DNA of 64,000 nucleotides from Primulina eburnea (lineage: Eukaryota; Streptophyta; Magnoliopsida; Lamiales; Gesneriaceae), in assembly GCF_022965805.1 (NCBI RefSeq), contig NC_133110.1:29570668-29634667 (forward strand), written 5' to 3'. A program made the translations under genes and the position numbers. This document shows positions 34,259 through 45,174 of the stretch, piece by piece. Each line of letters starts with the position of its first letter. Within the stretch, counting starts at the first letter, position 1. The notes beneath the pieces were generated by a model. The model was not told the DNA's origin and did no database searches. It saw only the letters and a program-made list of their open reading frames with translations.

Positions 34259-36689
34259 AAATTCAACATTCCACCTAAATTAAAAATTTAAGAAAAATTA
34301 ACAAGCCTAAGATATTTCTAAAGTAAGAAAACTTAATATCTGGTAATGACTTAGTGAAAATATCAGCTGCTTGTTGTTCAGTTGAGATATACTCCAGTCT
34401 GATGTCCTTATTGAGAGCATGATCTATGATAAAATGATGTCTGACATCAATGTGCTTGGTTTTGGAGTGAAGAATTGGATTGTAGGTAATCGAAACGGAG
34501 CTGATGTTGTCAAAAAATATTGGTGACTCTTCAGATCCTACTCCATAATCTGTTAGTTGTTGATGTATCCAGAGCAGTTGAGCACAACAAATTCCAGAAG
34601 CTAAATATTTAGCTTCAGTTGTGGAAGTGGCGATGGATGTTTACTTTTTTCTGTACCATGAGATCAGTATGTGTCCTTTGGTTCCAGTTGCGAAATAAAC
34701 GCATAATGAATAAATAAATTCAATATATGATTTCTGGTTTTCACATATCAGATGGGTTACATAATACCAAGTCTTGAGGATGGTTCCTGCTATATCTGTA
34801 ACTAGGATCTGGCTGGCATGTTTGCAAGTCTGGTTCAATTTGCAATTGGCCAGTTCCTTCTGCTTTAGTTTGAACAACATCAGTTTGAGGTTGAATATTT
34901 TTAGCTGATCATTGAACTGATTATTAGGAGTTGTCTCCTGTCCAACTGGTAGTTCTACCACTTCTGGCTCTGGTGTTTGAAGAGAATTTTCGAAAATATG
35001 ATTTTCATCTTCATTGTCATCTTCCAAACTTATATCTGTTAAGCGATTAGTTAGCTCAACTGGATCAGTTAGCTTATCAGTTAGCACATTCTCATCAAAC
35101 ACAACATATATAGATTCTTCAACATTGAGGTTACGCTTATTAAAGATTCTATATGCTTTGCTAAAAGATGATTATCCTAAGAATAATCCTTCATCCAATT
35201 TAACATCGAATGTAGATATGTGATTCTTACCATTGTTCTGAACGAAGCATTTGCACTCGAATATTTTAAAATAAAATCCACACTTTCTTGCCATGCCAGA
35301 TCTCATATGGCATTTTTGAATGATTTTTATTAATCATTGATCTGTTTTGAGTATAACACGCGGTTTTAACTGCCTCTGCTCAAAATCTTTGAGAAATACC
35401 AGAATCAGCTAGCATTGTTCCCGTTGTCTCCTTAAGAGTTTGATTTTCCCATTAAGCTACACCATTATGTTGTGGTGTTATTGCAGCAGAGAACTCATGC
35501 TTGATTCCTAAATTTTCAAGATATCAAGACGAAGTCTGATTGGCAAATTCTGTTCCTCAGTCGGAACTTATTCTGTCAATAACGACTGATTTTAAATTTA
35601 AAATTCTTTTAAAAAGTTTATCAGTTACGAAAAGCAGCTTGATCCTTTGATTTTAGAAAGATGTCCCACGTAAATCTTGATAAATCGTCGACAATCACAA
35701 GAGTGTATTTCATTCCCCCTAAACTCATGACTGATACTGGACCAAATAAGTCCATATGCATCATTTCTAAGCATCGGGTTGAAGATTTACTACCTTTATT
35801 TTTATAAGAGTTCTAACTTGCTTCTCAATCTGACAAGCTGAACAAATTTTATCTTTTGAAAATCACATTTGGGCAGACCAGTTACCAGCTCATATTTGCT
35901 CAGTTGTGCAATGGCTTTGAAGTTTAGATGATTCAATCTTTTGTGCCCCATCCAGTTCTGAGATTGATTAAAAGCTACTAAGCAAACTGACTTATTGTTG
36001 GATTGCTCCAACTCACTTTGTATGTATTTCCACATCTTTTTCTTGTCATGATTAAACCACCAGTTGCATTTCTAACTTAACACGCATGCTTACTGAATTC
36101 AACTGAATGATCATTATCACATAGTTGACTGATGCTGGTTAGATTATATTTCAACTTTTCAACTAGTCATACATCATTGATGATAATGATATCATGTATA
36201 AGCTTACCCTTACCCACAATTTTACCTTGTAAGGCATCCCCAAAACTAATCATGGGACCAGAATATTTGATCAGTTGAGATATCAGTTCAGAGTTTCCAG
36301 TCATATGTCTTAAACATCCACTGTCCAAGTACCAGATTGAATCTTTGATCAAATTACCTATAACCTGCAATCACAAATAATGAATAAATTTGGTACCCAA
36401 ATCTATTTGGGTCCAGAACTGATTACTCTTTTGGGAACCCAGATTTGTATCAGTCGAACTGATCTACCAGTTTCTGTATTCCATATAACCTTTACTGATT
36501 TGTTTTCGATATGTGAGTACAGTGAAGATGATATAACATGTGTTTGTGCTCTTTTATCTTTTTTTTCGTCCAGTAACGTTTTTGAACAGGCTTGCTATTA
36601 TAATAATTGCAATAATGACCTCTGGCTGAATTTAATTTGGTATAACTGAACTTCATGGGTGACCACTTGTTCGATTCGGCTAAACTTTT
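34259..36689 (-). pseudogene. pol of C: protease, integrase, RNase H; reverse transcriptase missing
   Basis: Minus-strand order. Protease has WYLDSGCLRHMTG (about 36290-36330). The GAG-pre-integrase region (35802-36035) has MGHKRLNHLNFKAIAQLSK and LVTGLPKCDF. Integrase remnants include a PQHNGVA-like block (about 35450). The linker after integrase is acidic (34900-35102). RNase H has ISWYRKK, then TTEAKYLASGICCAQLLW and ADIFTK (34340-34690). The copia RT palm motifs (the YVDD block) were not found between linker and RNase H, so an internal deletion removed RT. Many frameshifts. The upstream end continues at 55358 beyond element I. Confidence 0.75.
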
Positions 36690-36694
36690 GGGAC
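36690..36694. repeat. Left TSD (GGGAC) of element I
   Basis: GGGAC at 36690-36694 and 55353-55357. Confidence 0.92.
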
Positions 36695-38291
36695 TGTAAT
36701 AGCCGAGCCCGGTGTACGGTACAGTTTAAGTTTTCGTATGTTATAGATTTATTGATTTAGTCTAAGTTTAGTTATGTGATTAGATTTGTGATTATGGGCC
36801 ATAGTATTGTTGGTTATTATTGTCTTGAGGTGTAGTTGTTGTTGGTTGTTCGTTTCAGCGTTTCGGATCGATTGTAGTTGCTTTGGTGTGTTTCTTGGCC
36901 GAAGCCATACCGCACCCGCACTCAGTGTAAGGACCGCACCCGCGGTCGTAATTGTTGGAATTTGTGGGTTTTACCGTGGATTCACCGCACCCGCGGTGAT
37001 GTTAGTACCGCACCCGCGGTAATTGCAGGACCGCACCCGCGGTCATCGAGTTTGGATTTTTGGTGGATTGCCGAGAGCTTAGCGCACCCGCGGTGCTTGT
37101 TGGAGCGCACCCGTGGTCATGCATTATTGAGGTATGGGCGAGATTTTAAGTACCTTTTTGGATGAGTTGACTTCATTTCCCCTCTTCTTTCCCCTTCAAA
37201 CTCGATTTTTCTCTCTTCAAGCAAGGGTTTTCCTCCATTTCTTTCGCTTCCCATCTTTGATTCTTGGATCTAGTTCGATTTTCGAGTTGAGATCGAGGTT
37301 CTTGGTTGCTCTAGGAAGCTAAGGTAAGTTTTTGGTTGTGTTATTTCATGATTTTGGAAAAGAGATATTGTAGGTTGGTTGTGTTTATGGATTTATGGAT
37401 TTATTGGCTTGAGTTCTTGGATATGGAGTTGATGTTGGTGTTATTTATGAATTATTGTTGTAGGTGGTGTATCAAGAGCATAGATTGAGGTGTTCTTGTG
37501 GTTTGTAAGTGGAATTTCATCCCTTGTGCTCACATGTATATATATGTATTGTGTTTCAAAGGTTTTATTGTGATATTCCCTTCCATTTGATCCATAGTAT
37601 GTATTGATTCAATTGTTATATATATGGGAGGCATTTGATGTCTCAATTGTTCAAAGGGAATACAAAGAGTATAGTTTCTAAAGTGTTGTTTAAATGCCAA
37701 AGAGAAAGAGTTTAAATGTTTTATTGGATTGATAGAAACATATTCAGAGATTGCATGCTATTAGTTGATCAACGACCATAGGCTTATATCCCTCAGAGTT
37801 ATCGGTTTATATCGATTGGGATACGAGCACCATAGACAGAGTTATTATTGATATCAATCCAACCAGAGTAAAGAGAAATACCATCTTATTGTTATGCTAT
37901 TGCTATGATATTTATTTCAGAGTTGATGGTATTTATGTTTTAAAGCCATGTTTTACAGAGTATGATATGTTCATTGCTATGTAAGAGTTCCACTTGCTGA
38001 GTTTTATACTCATTTCAGTTATTTTCATGTGATGCAGATAAGAGTGATGGACCAGGACGTTGACTGTGGATGGGAGTCATATGCATACGAAGATTGGAAG
38101 GAAGTAGTTTGTTTTGCAAGAAATGTTTTGTACATGATCATTAAAATGATGTTTTGTATTTTGATGTATCATTTAGTTGATCATGTTAATACTTTTGATG
38201 ATATTTGGAAATGTATTTTGAAACTCCTTCCATTTGCAAGAAAATTTTAAATTCCGCTGTATTTTTAATTGTAACGGGTCAGGGTGTCACA
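36695..38291 (+). mobile_element. 5' LTR of I (1597 bp)
   Basis: TGTAATAGCCGAGCCC to CAGGGTGTCACA. Contains the ACCGCACCCGCGGT array (36908-37117), a donor-like AAGGTAAGTTTTT at 37321-37333 and an acceptor-like TGTGATGCAG ending at 38037. Confidence 0.93.
36908..37117 (+). repeat. Palindrome array in the 5' LTR of I
   Basis: Core ACCGCACCCGCGGT at 36933, 36984, 37007 and 37030, variants at 37081 and 37103, and a broken copy at 36909. Steps of 51, 23, 23, 52 and 22 sum to about 74-75 bp every second or third unit. Bases just outside the core are complementary in four units (G-C, C-G, T-A, G-C), so the pair varies while pairing is kept. Confidence 0.9.
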
Positions 38292-38296
38292 TTTAG

Positions 38297-38308
38297 TGGT
38301 ATCAGAAA
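38297..38308 (+). other. Primer-binding site of I
   Basis: TGGTATCAGAAA, initiator tRNA-Met type with mismatches at the 3' side. Confidence 0.75.
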
Positions 38309-38382
38309 CTGTCCGGGTATGTTTTCTTTGCATCTATCCATTGTTATCTATTGATTGGTGTTTTGTGAGCACATTGTAGAGT

Positions 38383-40355
38383 ATGCCATCTAAGAGGAAA
38401 GCCGTAGAGGGTGAGGATAGTTCTTCCTCGAGAGTTGTCAATGAGTTCGGCAAGTTGCTTAAGGAGCAGGCCAAAGTTCATAGCGAGCAGATTCAGCAGC
38501 TGCTTCGATTGCAAGGAATAGGACAGGGTAGAGGCCAAGTGAGAGGCCAAGTAGCTCAGGCAGTTGGCACTGATGCCGTCTTTTCTGCTTTCAAGAGAAT
38601 GGATCCACCGGAATTCGCAGGTAGCACTGATCTTTTAGTTGCAGTGGAGTGGATCAAGGCTCTAGAGGCGATCTTCGATCATCTCCAGTACGAAGATAAA
38701 GACAGGATCAGCTGTGCAGTATTCATGTTGGTAAAGGCTGCACGTATCTGGTGGAATGCCACTAAGGTTGGTGTGAATGTTTCGACACTGAAGTGGTCAG
38801 AGTTCACTGATTTTTTCTATGACAAGTATTTCCCCGACGCACTTCGAGCGAGGAAGGTTACGGAGTTCTTGGAGCTTCGGCAGGGGAGCATGAACGTTGA
38901 CGAGTACATTCTCAAGTTCGAGGAGGGTTGTTTATTTGCTCCGTACATTGCTTCAAATGACAAGGACAAAGGCGCTCATTTCATTCGAGGCCTTAGAGCA
39001 GAGATTCGGAGGGATACTAACATGTCCAAGGCTGTGACTTTCAAAGAGATCGTGTCGAAGGAGTTGTTGGCCGAGCAAGACGAGAAAGATATCGCCAGAG
39101 AGAGGCAGGAGAGGCATCAAGCTATTGCTCAGAGAGGACAGGGCCCGAATCAGCGAGGCAAGGATCGTTTCAAAGGGAAGGGCAAGATAGAGCCGATTCC
39201 TAGACCACCGCCAGTACCAGTTGATCCCGAGAAGCCTTTGTGTCCTAAGTGCAGCAGACATCATAGAGGAGAGTGCAGATTTGGCATTCATTCTTGTTAT
39301 CGTTGTGGCACGGCAGGCCACATTGCCAGAGATTGTCCGAAGGGAGCGAGCAAGGATAAAGTGCAGGGTCGCATCTTTGCGATGACCAAGGAAGGTATTA
39401 ATCATGATTCTTCTGTGATCTCTAGCACTATTTTGATTTCAGGCAGAGTAGCTACGACTTTGATTGATACTGGTGCTACTCATTCTTTTATGTCTGAATT
39501 GTTTTTGAGATCGTTGGGTATAGTTCCTTCTATTCTTCCCCTCCAGCTTAATGTTGTTTTGCCTTCGGGGGACGTGTTGTGCCCGACGTCTATTGTGTAT
39601 GCATGCCCTGTTCGTATTGAAGAGCGAGTTGTTTTTGCTGATTTGATTGTTATCCCGATGGTTGCCTTTGATGTTATTCTTGGCATGGATTGGCTATCGA
39701 CCTATCGTGCTGTTATTGATTGCGTTGCTAAGACGGTGACCTTTGCAGATGATAGCATTAAGGGAGGAGTTCTCGCCAGTGCAGGTACTTCGCTGGTCCT
39801 TCCTTTTATTTCTTGTCTTGAGGCTGAGAAGTTGATGTGTAGAGGTTGTGATGTGTTTCTGGCTTCGATTGTGGATGTGGATAGAATGATTAAGTTGAAT
39901 ATTGATGATATTGATGTTGTGAGGGATTTTGCTGATGTGTTTGAGGATGATGTGCCGGGTTTGCCGCCGGATAGAGATGTTGAGTTTATTATTGATCTAG
40001 CTCAAGGTACGGTTCCTATTTCTAAGGCTCCGTACCGAATGGCCCCTACTGAGATGAAGGAGTTGAAGACGCAGTTGCAGGATCTTTTGGACAAGGGTTT
40101 TATTCGTCCGAGTTCTTTGCCTTGGGGAGCTCCGGTTCTGTTTGTCAAGAAGAAAGATGGGTCTTTGCGGCTGTGTATCGACTATAGGGAGCTCAATAAA
40201 GTGAGGATCAAGAATAAGTATCCGTTGCCACGGATTGAGAATCTGTTTGACCAACTTCAGGGTGCCACCGTATTTTCAAAGATTGATCTTCGGTCTGGCT
40301 ACTATCAGTTGAAGGTTAGGGAGTCCGATATCCCTAAGACAGCGTTCCGGACCAG
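38383..40355 (+). CDS. gag-protease-RT N-terminus of I, uninterrupted up to J
   Basis: One open frame of about 657 codons. Gag has [14 protein letters not shown] and [18 protein letters not shown]. One CCHC knuckle reads [14 protein letters not shown] (about 39295-39340). Protease has [15 protein letters not shown] (about 39457-39505) and [19 protein letters not shown] starts with [44 protein letters not shown] and [13 protein letters not shown], and ends at TRY where J entered. No intron at the gag-pro junction, unlike E. The [10 protein letters not shown] start lies 75 bp after the primer site. Confidence 0.93.
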
Positions 40356-40360
40356 GTACG
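40356..40360. repeat. Left TSD (GTACG) of element J
   Basis: GTACG at 40356-40360 and 51307-51311, inside the RT codons of I. Confidence 0.93.
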
Positions 40361-42515
40361 TGTTAGAGTAGGTGCCCGTCGAGCCAAGTGTTGGCCGAGT
40401 GTTCACAATGAAACTCTATGTATAAGCAATCTTTATTTTAATAATGTTTGAGATTATTATTATGGCACATCTTTATCTGTATACCCATGCTAGTTGCATA
40501 GATAAAGCTCTTGAATATACAAATAGTAGAAAGAATATGAGATGCTCATATGATGAGTATCATGAAACTCATATTTGTAATACTGTATATTCTAAACGGT
40601 TCCTAGTCGATTCAGCCGCCACTAAGAAGGATATAGGCCGCTAGAGTTCGAGACTAGTATCTGCGATGTAAGTACCATGTTTCATTGGTAGGGGACATTG
40701 TGATGTCCGAACATGCAGATAGGTGCTCCTTGTAGAGTGCACTGAACAACCCTCCATAAAAGGACTTTCCAAGTGGTTCTCACTTATCGAGTGAAAATGT
40801 CCTAGTTTATGGTTGTACAGAATTAGTCCTTATGACCCGGGACAACATTGAGACTCTATGTGCTAGAATTACACTTTGACTTGTTTACCGACTCTTATGG
40901 GGTCATCAGGTGGCAAGGTTGGGTGTTCTGTCGAAACACATAGGAGTCGATGCATTGTAGTCGGGGATTCACCGCTTACCTTCGGGTATGGATATCCTAT
41001 GTGTTATCATGTGTATGTAGATCGAAATCTCTGGCCAGAGTATGGTGGTAATTATGAAAGGGTTTCATAGATTACACCATCGATGCAACTACGACATGAC
41101 ACATAGTATCGATTCATTGACAACTCTCGATAAACCAATGGTTGTCGAATCGATCGGGATATATGAGTTGAAGGGACCGTACTGTACGCTAACCATAATT
41201 GAATGGTTCTTGCAGGCACTATCATGTGATACCTAGGGAATCACGTAAGCGATGCTGCTTGGCGTTTAACGTGATTGGTTGGGTACTATCAGACTTGAGT
41301 TCTGACGTTCTTATTATCAAGGTGTTGATAAATAAGAATGGAGCAATTGGGGTATGCTCATATAAGGACATGTTTAGTCCGAATCACATAGAGATGTGAA
41401 CCCACGGCTAGTTGTATCAATGAACCATTGAGGGCCACACAAGTACTAGCTTTCTAGATCCCGTTGAGAAGTAAAAATAGTTCAATGTGTTGAACGGCTT
41501 ATAAAGGAGTTTATAAGCGTGAGGAAAATTAGAAGTATGACTTCTATAAAGGAGAAATTAGTTCAATGTGTTGAACGACTTATAAATGAGTTTATAAGTT
41601 TAAAGAAAAATAGAAGTATGACTTCTATGAGAGAAATGTAAATTTTAATTTAAGGAAGTGTTCCTAAATTAAAGTTGGCCAAGTGAATAATGTAATTGAA
41701 AATTGTGATTTTCATAAACATTATTATGGACTAAATTAAATTAATTCAAGTGTTGAATTAATTAAACACTAGTGGGCCTAGTAGAGTCCAAATAATTAAA
41801 TTAATTCAAGTGTTGAATTAATTAAATTATATTGAGTCTTGAAGAGCTCAATTAAAATAATTATTTAACTAGTGGGACTTGGGTAAATTCAAGTAATGTT
41901 TAATTAGTCTCAAATATGTTTGAGATAATTAAAATTTAGTCCAAGGTTTTAATTTGATTAAAAACCATATAATATGCATGCATGGGAGGTGAAAGGTTGG
42001 GAGACTACTTTTTGTGTTTTCAAGGCATGGCATGCAACTTTTTGGAACAACTTTTCCCACAACCAAAAAAATGTCTCTCCTTCTCTCCTAGCATGAATAG
42101 TGGCCGAGTTACTATTCACATTTTTCTCCAAGTTTTTCTCTCAATTTTCTTCTTCAATTGTTGAGGAAAGAAATCACTTCTCTTTGAATAATCTTCTTAT
42201 TTTTCTAGTGCAAAATAAGAAGGGTTCTAGCTAGTTAGTTGTGGGCTTGATTGGAAGAAAGGAGTCCAAAAGAAAGGTGAAGCTTGTAGATTGTCTACCT
42301 TCAAGAGCTAAGGTGTTTACACCTTAGTTGGAGCCACAATCAATCTTTGAGATTGATAGGTAATTTTCTCAATACCCTATGCTTGAAAGTTGAGATTTTT
42401 GTATATGCTACACTAGTACACATGGTGGCCGAAAATTTCCTTGCAAGAAAATGTGATTTTCGAAAATTTTGTAGCTTCCGTTGTGTTTTTCGGTCACCTT
42501 ATTTGATCCCTTTCA
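40361..42515 (+). mobile_element. 5' LTR of J (2155 bp)
   Basis: TGTTAGAGTAGGTGCCC to TTGATCCCTTTCA. Contains two tandem near-copies of about 82 bp (41485-41640), two copies of a 33-bp segment (about 41726-41830) and a chain of short inverted repeats. Several 60-codon ORFs are duplicated in the other LTR and have no support as genes. Confidence 0.95.
41485..41905 (+). repeat. Chain of short inverted repeats in J LTR
   Basis: Consecutive hairpin-capable words: GTTCAATGTGTTGAAC (twice), CTTATAAAGGAGTTTATAAG and a variant, TAGAAGTATGACTTCTA (twice), TTAATTCAAGTGTTGAATTAA (twice) and, at about 41911-41925, CTCAAATATGTTTGAG. Same chain at about 50276-50720 in the 3' LTR. Confidence 0.85.
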
Positions 42516-44313
42516 GTGGTATCATGAGCTAAGGGTACTAGTTTTTGGATAGCATATACAAGATATTATATTGAGGGCGATTTCTAACCGATTGAGATGA
42601 AAATTTGCAACGATTCAAGGCCGGATGGGGCCGATTTTTGGGCAGCATGTTGCTGCCCATTTCGGGCAGCTTGGGCTGCCCGAAACGGGCAGCAAGGGCA
42701 GCCCTAAGGGCTGCCCGAACCGCCCCCCCTATTTTATTAAAAAAAAAATTTTTTTTGTTGGCCGGAATCCGGCGACGGAGCTCTGGCGACGGCGATGACG
42801 ACTAGGGTTTTCAAAAGGTGTTTTGGAATATCAAAGTGTCATGGGCCTTGAGTTGTTGGGCCATTGGATGGCCAACACATTTGTGATTTTAAATGGGCCA
42901 AAATGTTTTTGGTGAAAAATGAGTTTTTGGGCCCTTAAGTTTAAAATTACAAAAGTTGCAAATTTTTCTCATGAAATAAATAATTTAAGTTGGACTTTAA
43001 TTATTTATAGTAAATGGTGATTTACAAGAAATTCGGTTATAAATAAATTAATTTGAAAGTAGACAAAGGTGTTTGTATACTTTGTTAATTTACTTTATAA
43101 TCGTGGCGGTTAGTGATTGGATCAAGATATATAATATTGGATCAATTAAATATTGTGATAATTAATTGATGGTGTATGATATGTGATATTATGCATGAAT
43201 GATGATCAAAAGCCCAAGCCCAATTTGCTAGGTGTATGCTAGGATATTTTGTGTTGAATGATTGTAATAATTATCAATTTAAAGTGGGCTTGGTTTATGG
43301 CCCGTTCCCACCCCCCATGAGATGTATCCCTATGTGCCATGGATATTTAATTGTAAATATTAGTATAGTGGATGATCAAGATTGGAAGATGGTGGCCATG
43401 ATGATTATGAAGATCGAAGACATGTAAATATTGGAAGCTTATGTAAATGTTGCATTTGCATCCCATGCATTTCCCTAGGATTGGACTTAGGCCCGTGTTT
43501 AGCTCACACGAGCCATTAGTATTGGGGCGATTGATCATCCTTGTTTGTTTACTGTTTATAATATATGCATGATATGTTATAAATAATGAGTATGTGCGTT
43601 ATTAATATGATAATAACAAAGTTGCATGAATCCGGCAAACATACGATCAAACATGACGAGCTTTTAAAATAAAATTAATGATGAGACCTTTCAAAATTAA
43701 AAACCCTCATTTTGAATAAGATTCAAAATTAATATCAAGCCCGAAAAGGGGAATTATAAATTTGTTTATAATTTCCTTGTCTTCCATCGACAATGGGTGC
43801 ATGATGAACGCTACCCGTACTCGGGGCTCGGCTCATATTATTGGGGGGGCCCTGGGTGCCGGAAAGCTGTGACATCCATTGACATGGTGATGTGAACTAC
43901 GTGGAACTCCCATGATTTTGGCTCATATTATTGAGGGAACTCATGGCGACCGTCCATTAAGGTTCAATATCGATGGGTTAGGCTTGACACGTAAAGATGA
44001 ACGACGTCATATTATTGGGTCCAAATCAAACGTGAGACAAAATTTTACGTTAAGGGTTGCATTGTGATGCAATTGGAAACTACCTTTTAGGAATTGTGAT
44101 CGGCTGATATTATTCGGGATCATAATTCGCTAATTGGACCTTACGTACCTACTGAGGAAAGGAGTTTCCCGCTTTCACTAGAGGGTAGTGAAAGATGTCA
44201 AAACAGTGGGAGCCAAAATTTATGAAGTAAAAGTCCAAACTTCATATCTTACTAAATATTTTAAAATAGTCATCAACATTTATCTGTTTTTTACTTTTCA
44301 GTACAAATTGACA
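42516..44313 (+). mobile_element. 5' leader of J
   Basis: About 1.8 kb between primer site and gag ATG, without a credible ORF. Starts with GGGCAGC/GCTGCCC hairpins (42634-42722), then AT-rich sequence with several CATATTATTGGG-like words (43835-44120). An acceptor-like TTTTTACTTTTCAG (44288-44301) precedes the gag start by 12 bp, suggesting a leader intron. Confidence 0.6.
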
Positions 44314-45174
44314 ATGTCATCGCTTCGCAATCCAATATCCGTAATACTCGACAAAAACATATTAACTGGACCTAATTACCTCACTTGGCTAAGAAACCTA
44401 AAAATCGTCTTGAATTCGGAAAGGGTAGCATATACACTGACTGAGTCGCCCCCTGTTGAGGCTCCGACTCACTGCAATCCTGAGGAATTGCAGGCTTACA
44501 AGGAATGGTGTGACCATGACTTGATAGCCAGGTGTTATATGCTGACTTCTATGAATGATGAGCTGCAGAGGCGTTTTGAGGGTGCAAAGAGTGCTGCTGA
44601 CATTCATTTGCACCTCAAGGAGCTCTTTGGAGAGCAAACACGTCCTCTTAGGCATGCTACCGTCAAGGAGCTGATCACTTTACGCATGCAAGATGGGGCC
44701 TCGGTCCATGAGCATGGCCTAAAGGTGATCGGGCTCGTGGACAAGCTCGTTGGCATGGATCTGATCTTGCCTTCGGAGTTGACCACCGACGTGTTGCTCT
44801 TATCGCTGCCTAGCTCATTTGATCCTTTTGTGGTGAACTTCAACATGAACAAGATTGAACCGACCCTTGAGGAGTTGGTGAATATGCTTGTTACGTTTGA
44901 ATCCACCATCAAGAAAGAGAAGTTGGTTCTTTATGTGGGTTCTTCATCTGGTACGAAGATTGATCCACATGGGAATGGAAAGAAGCGTTCTTTCCAACGT
45001 CCCAAGAAGAACGTGCCCTTGTTGAGGCAATCTCCGAATCCCGTTGTGGCAGCCACACCAGTTAAGGCTGACAAGACTGCTGTTGAATGTCATCACTGCA
45101 AGAAGCCTGGACATTGGAGGCGAAATTGCAAGGAATATCTGGCCCAGAAGTGTTCTGGAAACGGTATGTTCTAA
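44314..45174 (+). CDS. gag of copia element J, intact
   Basis: ATG at 44314 (MSSLRNPISVILDKNIL) is preferred over the in-frame upstream ATG at 44188, because family Gag proteins start close to the LTGPNYLTW motif and an acceptor-like site lies just upstream. The 286-codon protein has the copia Gag (UBN2-type) fold region and one CCHC knuckle (CHHCKKPGHWRRNC, about 45088-45130), then stops. By family knowledge it forms particles and packages RNA. It is the only full-length ORF of J. Confidence 0.9.
   Translation: MSSLRNPISVILDKNILTGPNYLTWLRNLKIVLNSERVAYTLTESPPVEAPTHCNPEELQAYKEWCDHDLIARCYMLTSMNDELQRRFEGAKSAADIHLHLKELFGEQTRPLRHATVKELITLRMQDGASVHEHGLKVIGLVDKLVGMDLILPSELTTDVLLLSLPSSFDPFVVNFNMNKIEPTLEELVNMLVTFESTIKKEKLVLYVGSSSGTKIDPHGNGKKRSFQRPKKNVPLLRQSPNPVVAATPVKADKTAVECHHCKKPGHWRRNCKEYLAQKCSGNGMF

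Noticed and set aside
36807..37165. Proline/arginine-rich ORFs over the I array
   Set aside because: Frame-open by repeat composition; also present in the second LTR.
40444..41399. Several 60-66 codon ORFs in the 5' LTR of J, duplicated at 49235-50027
   Set aside because: Identity comes from the LTR duplication. They lack codon-use or domain support.
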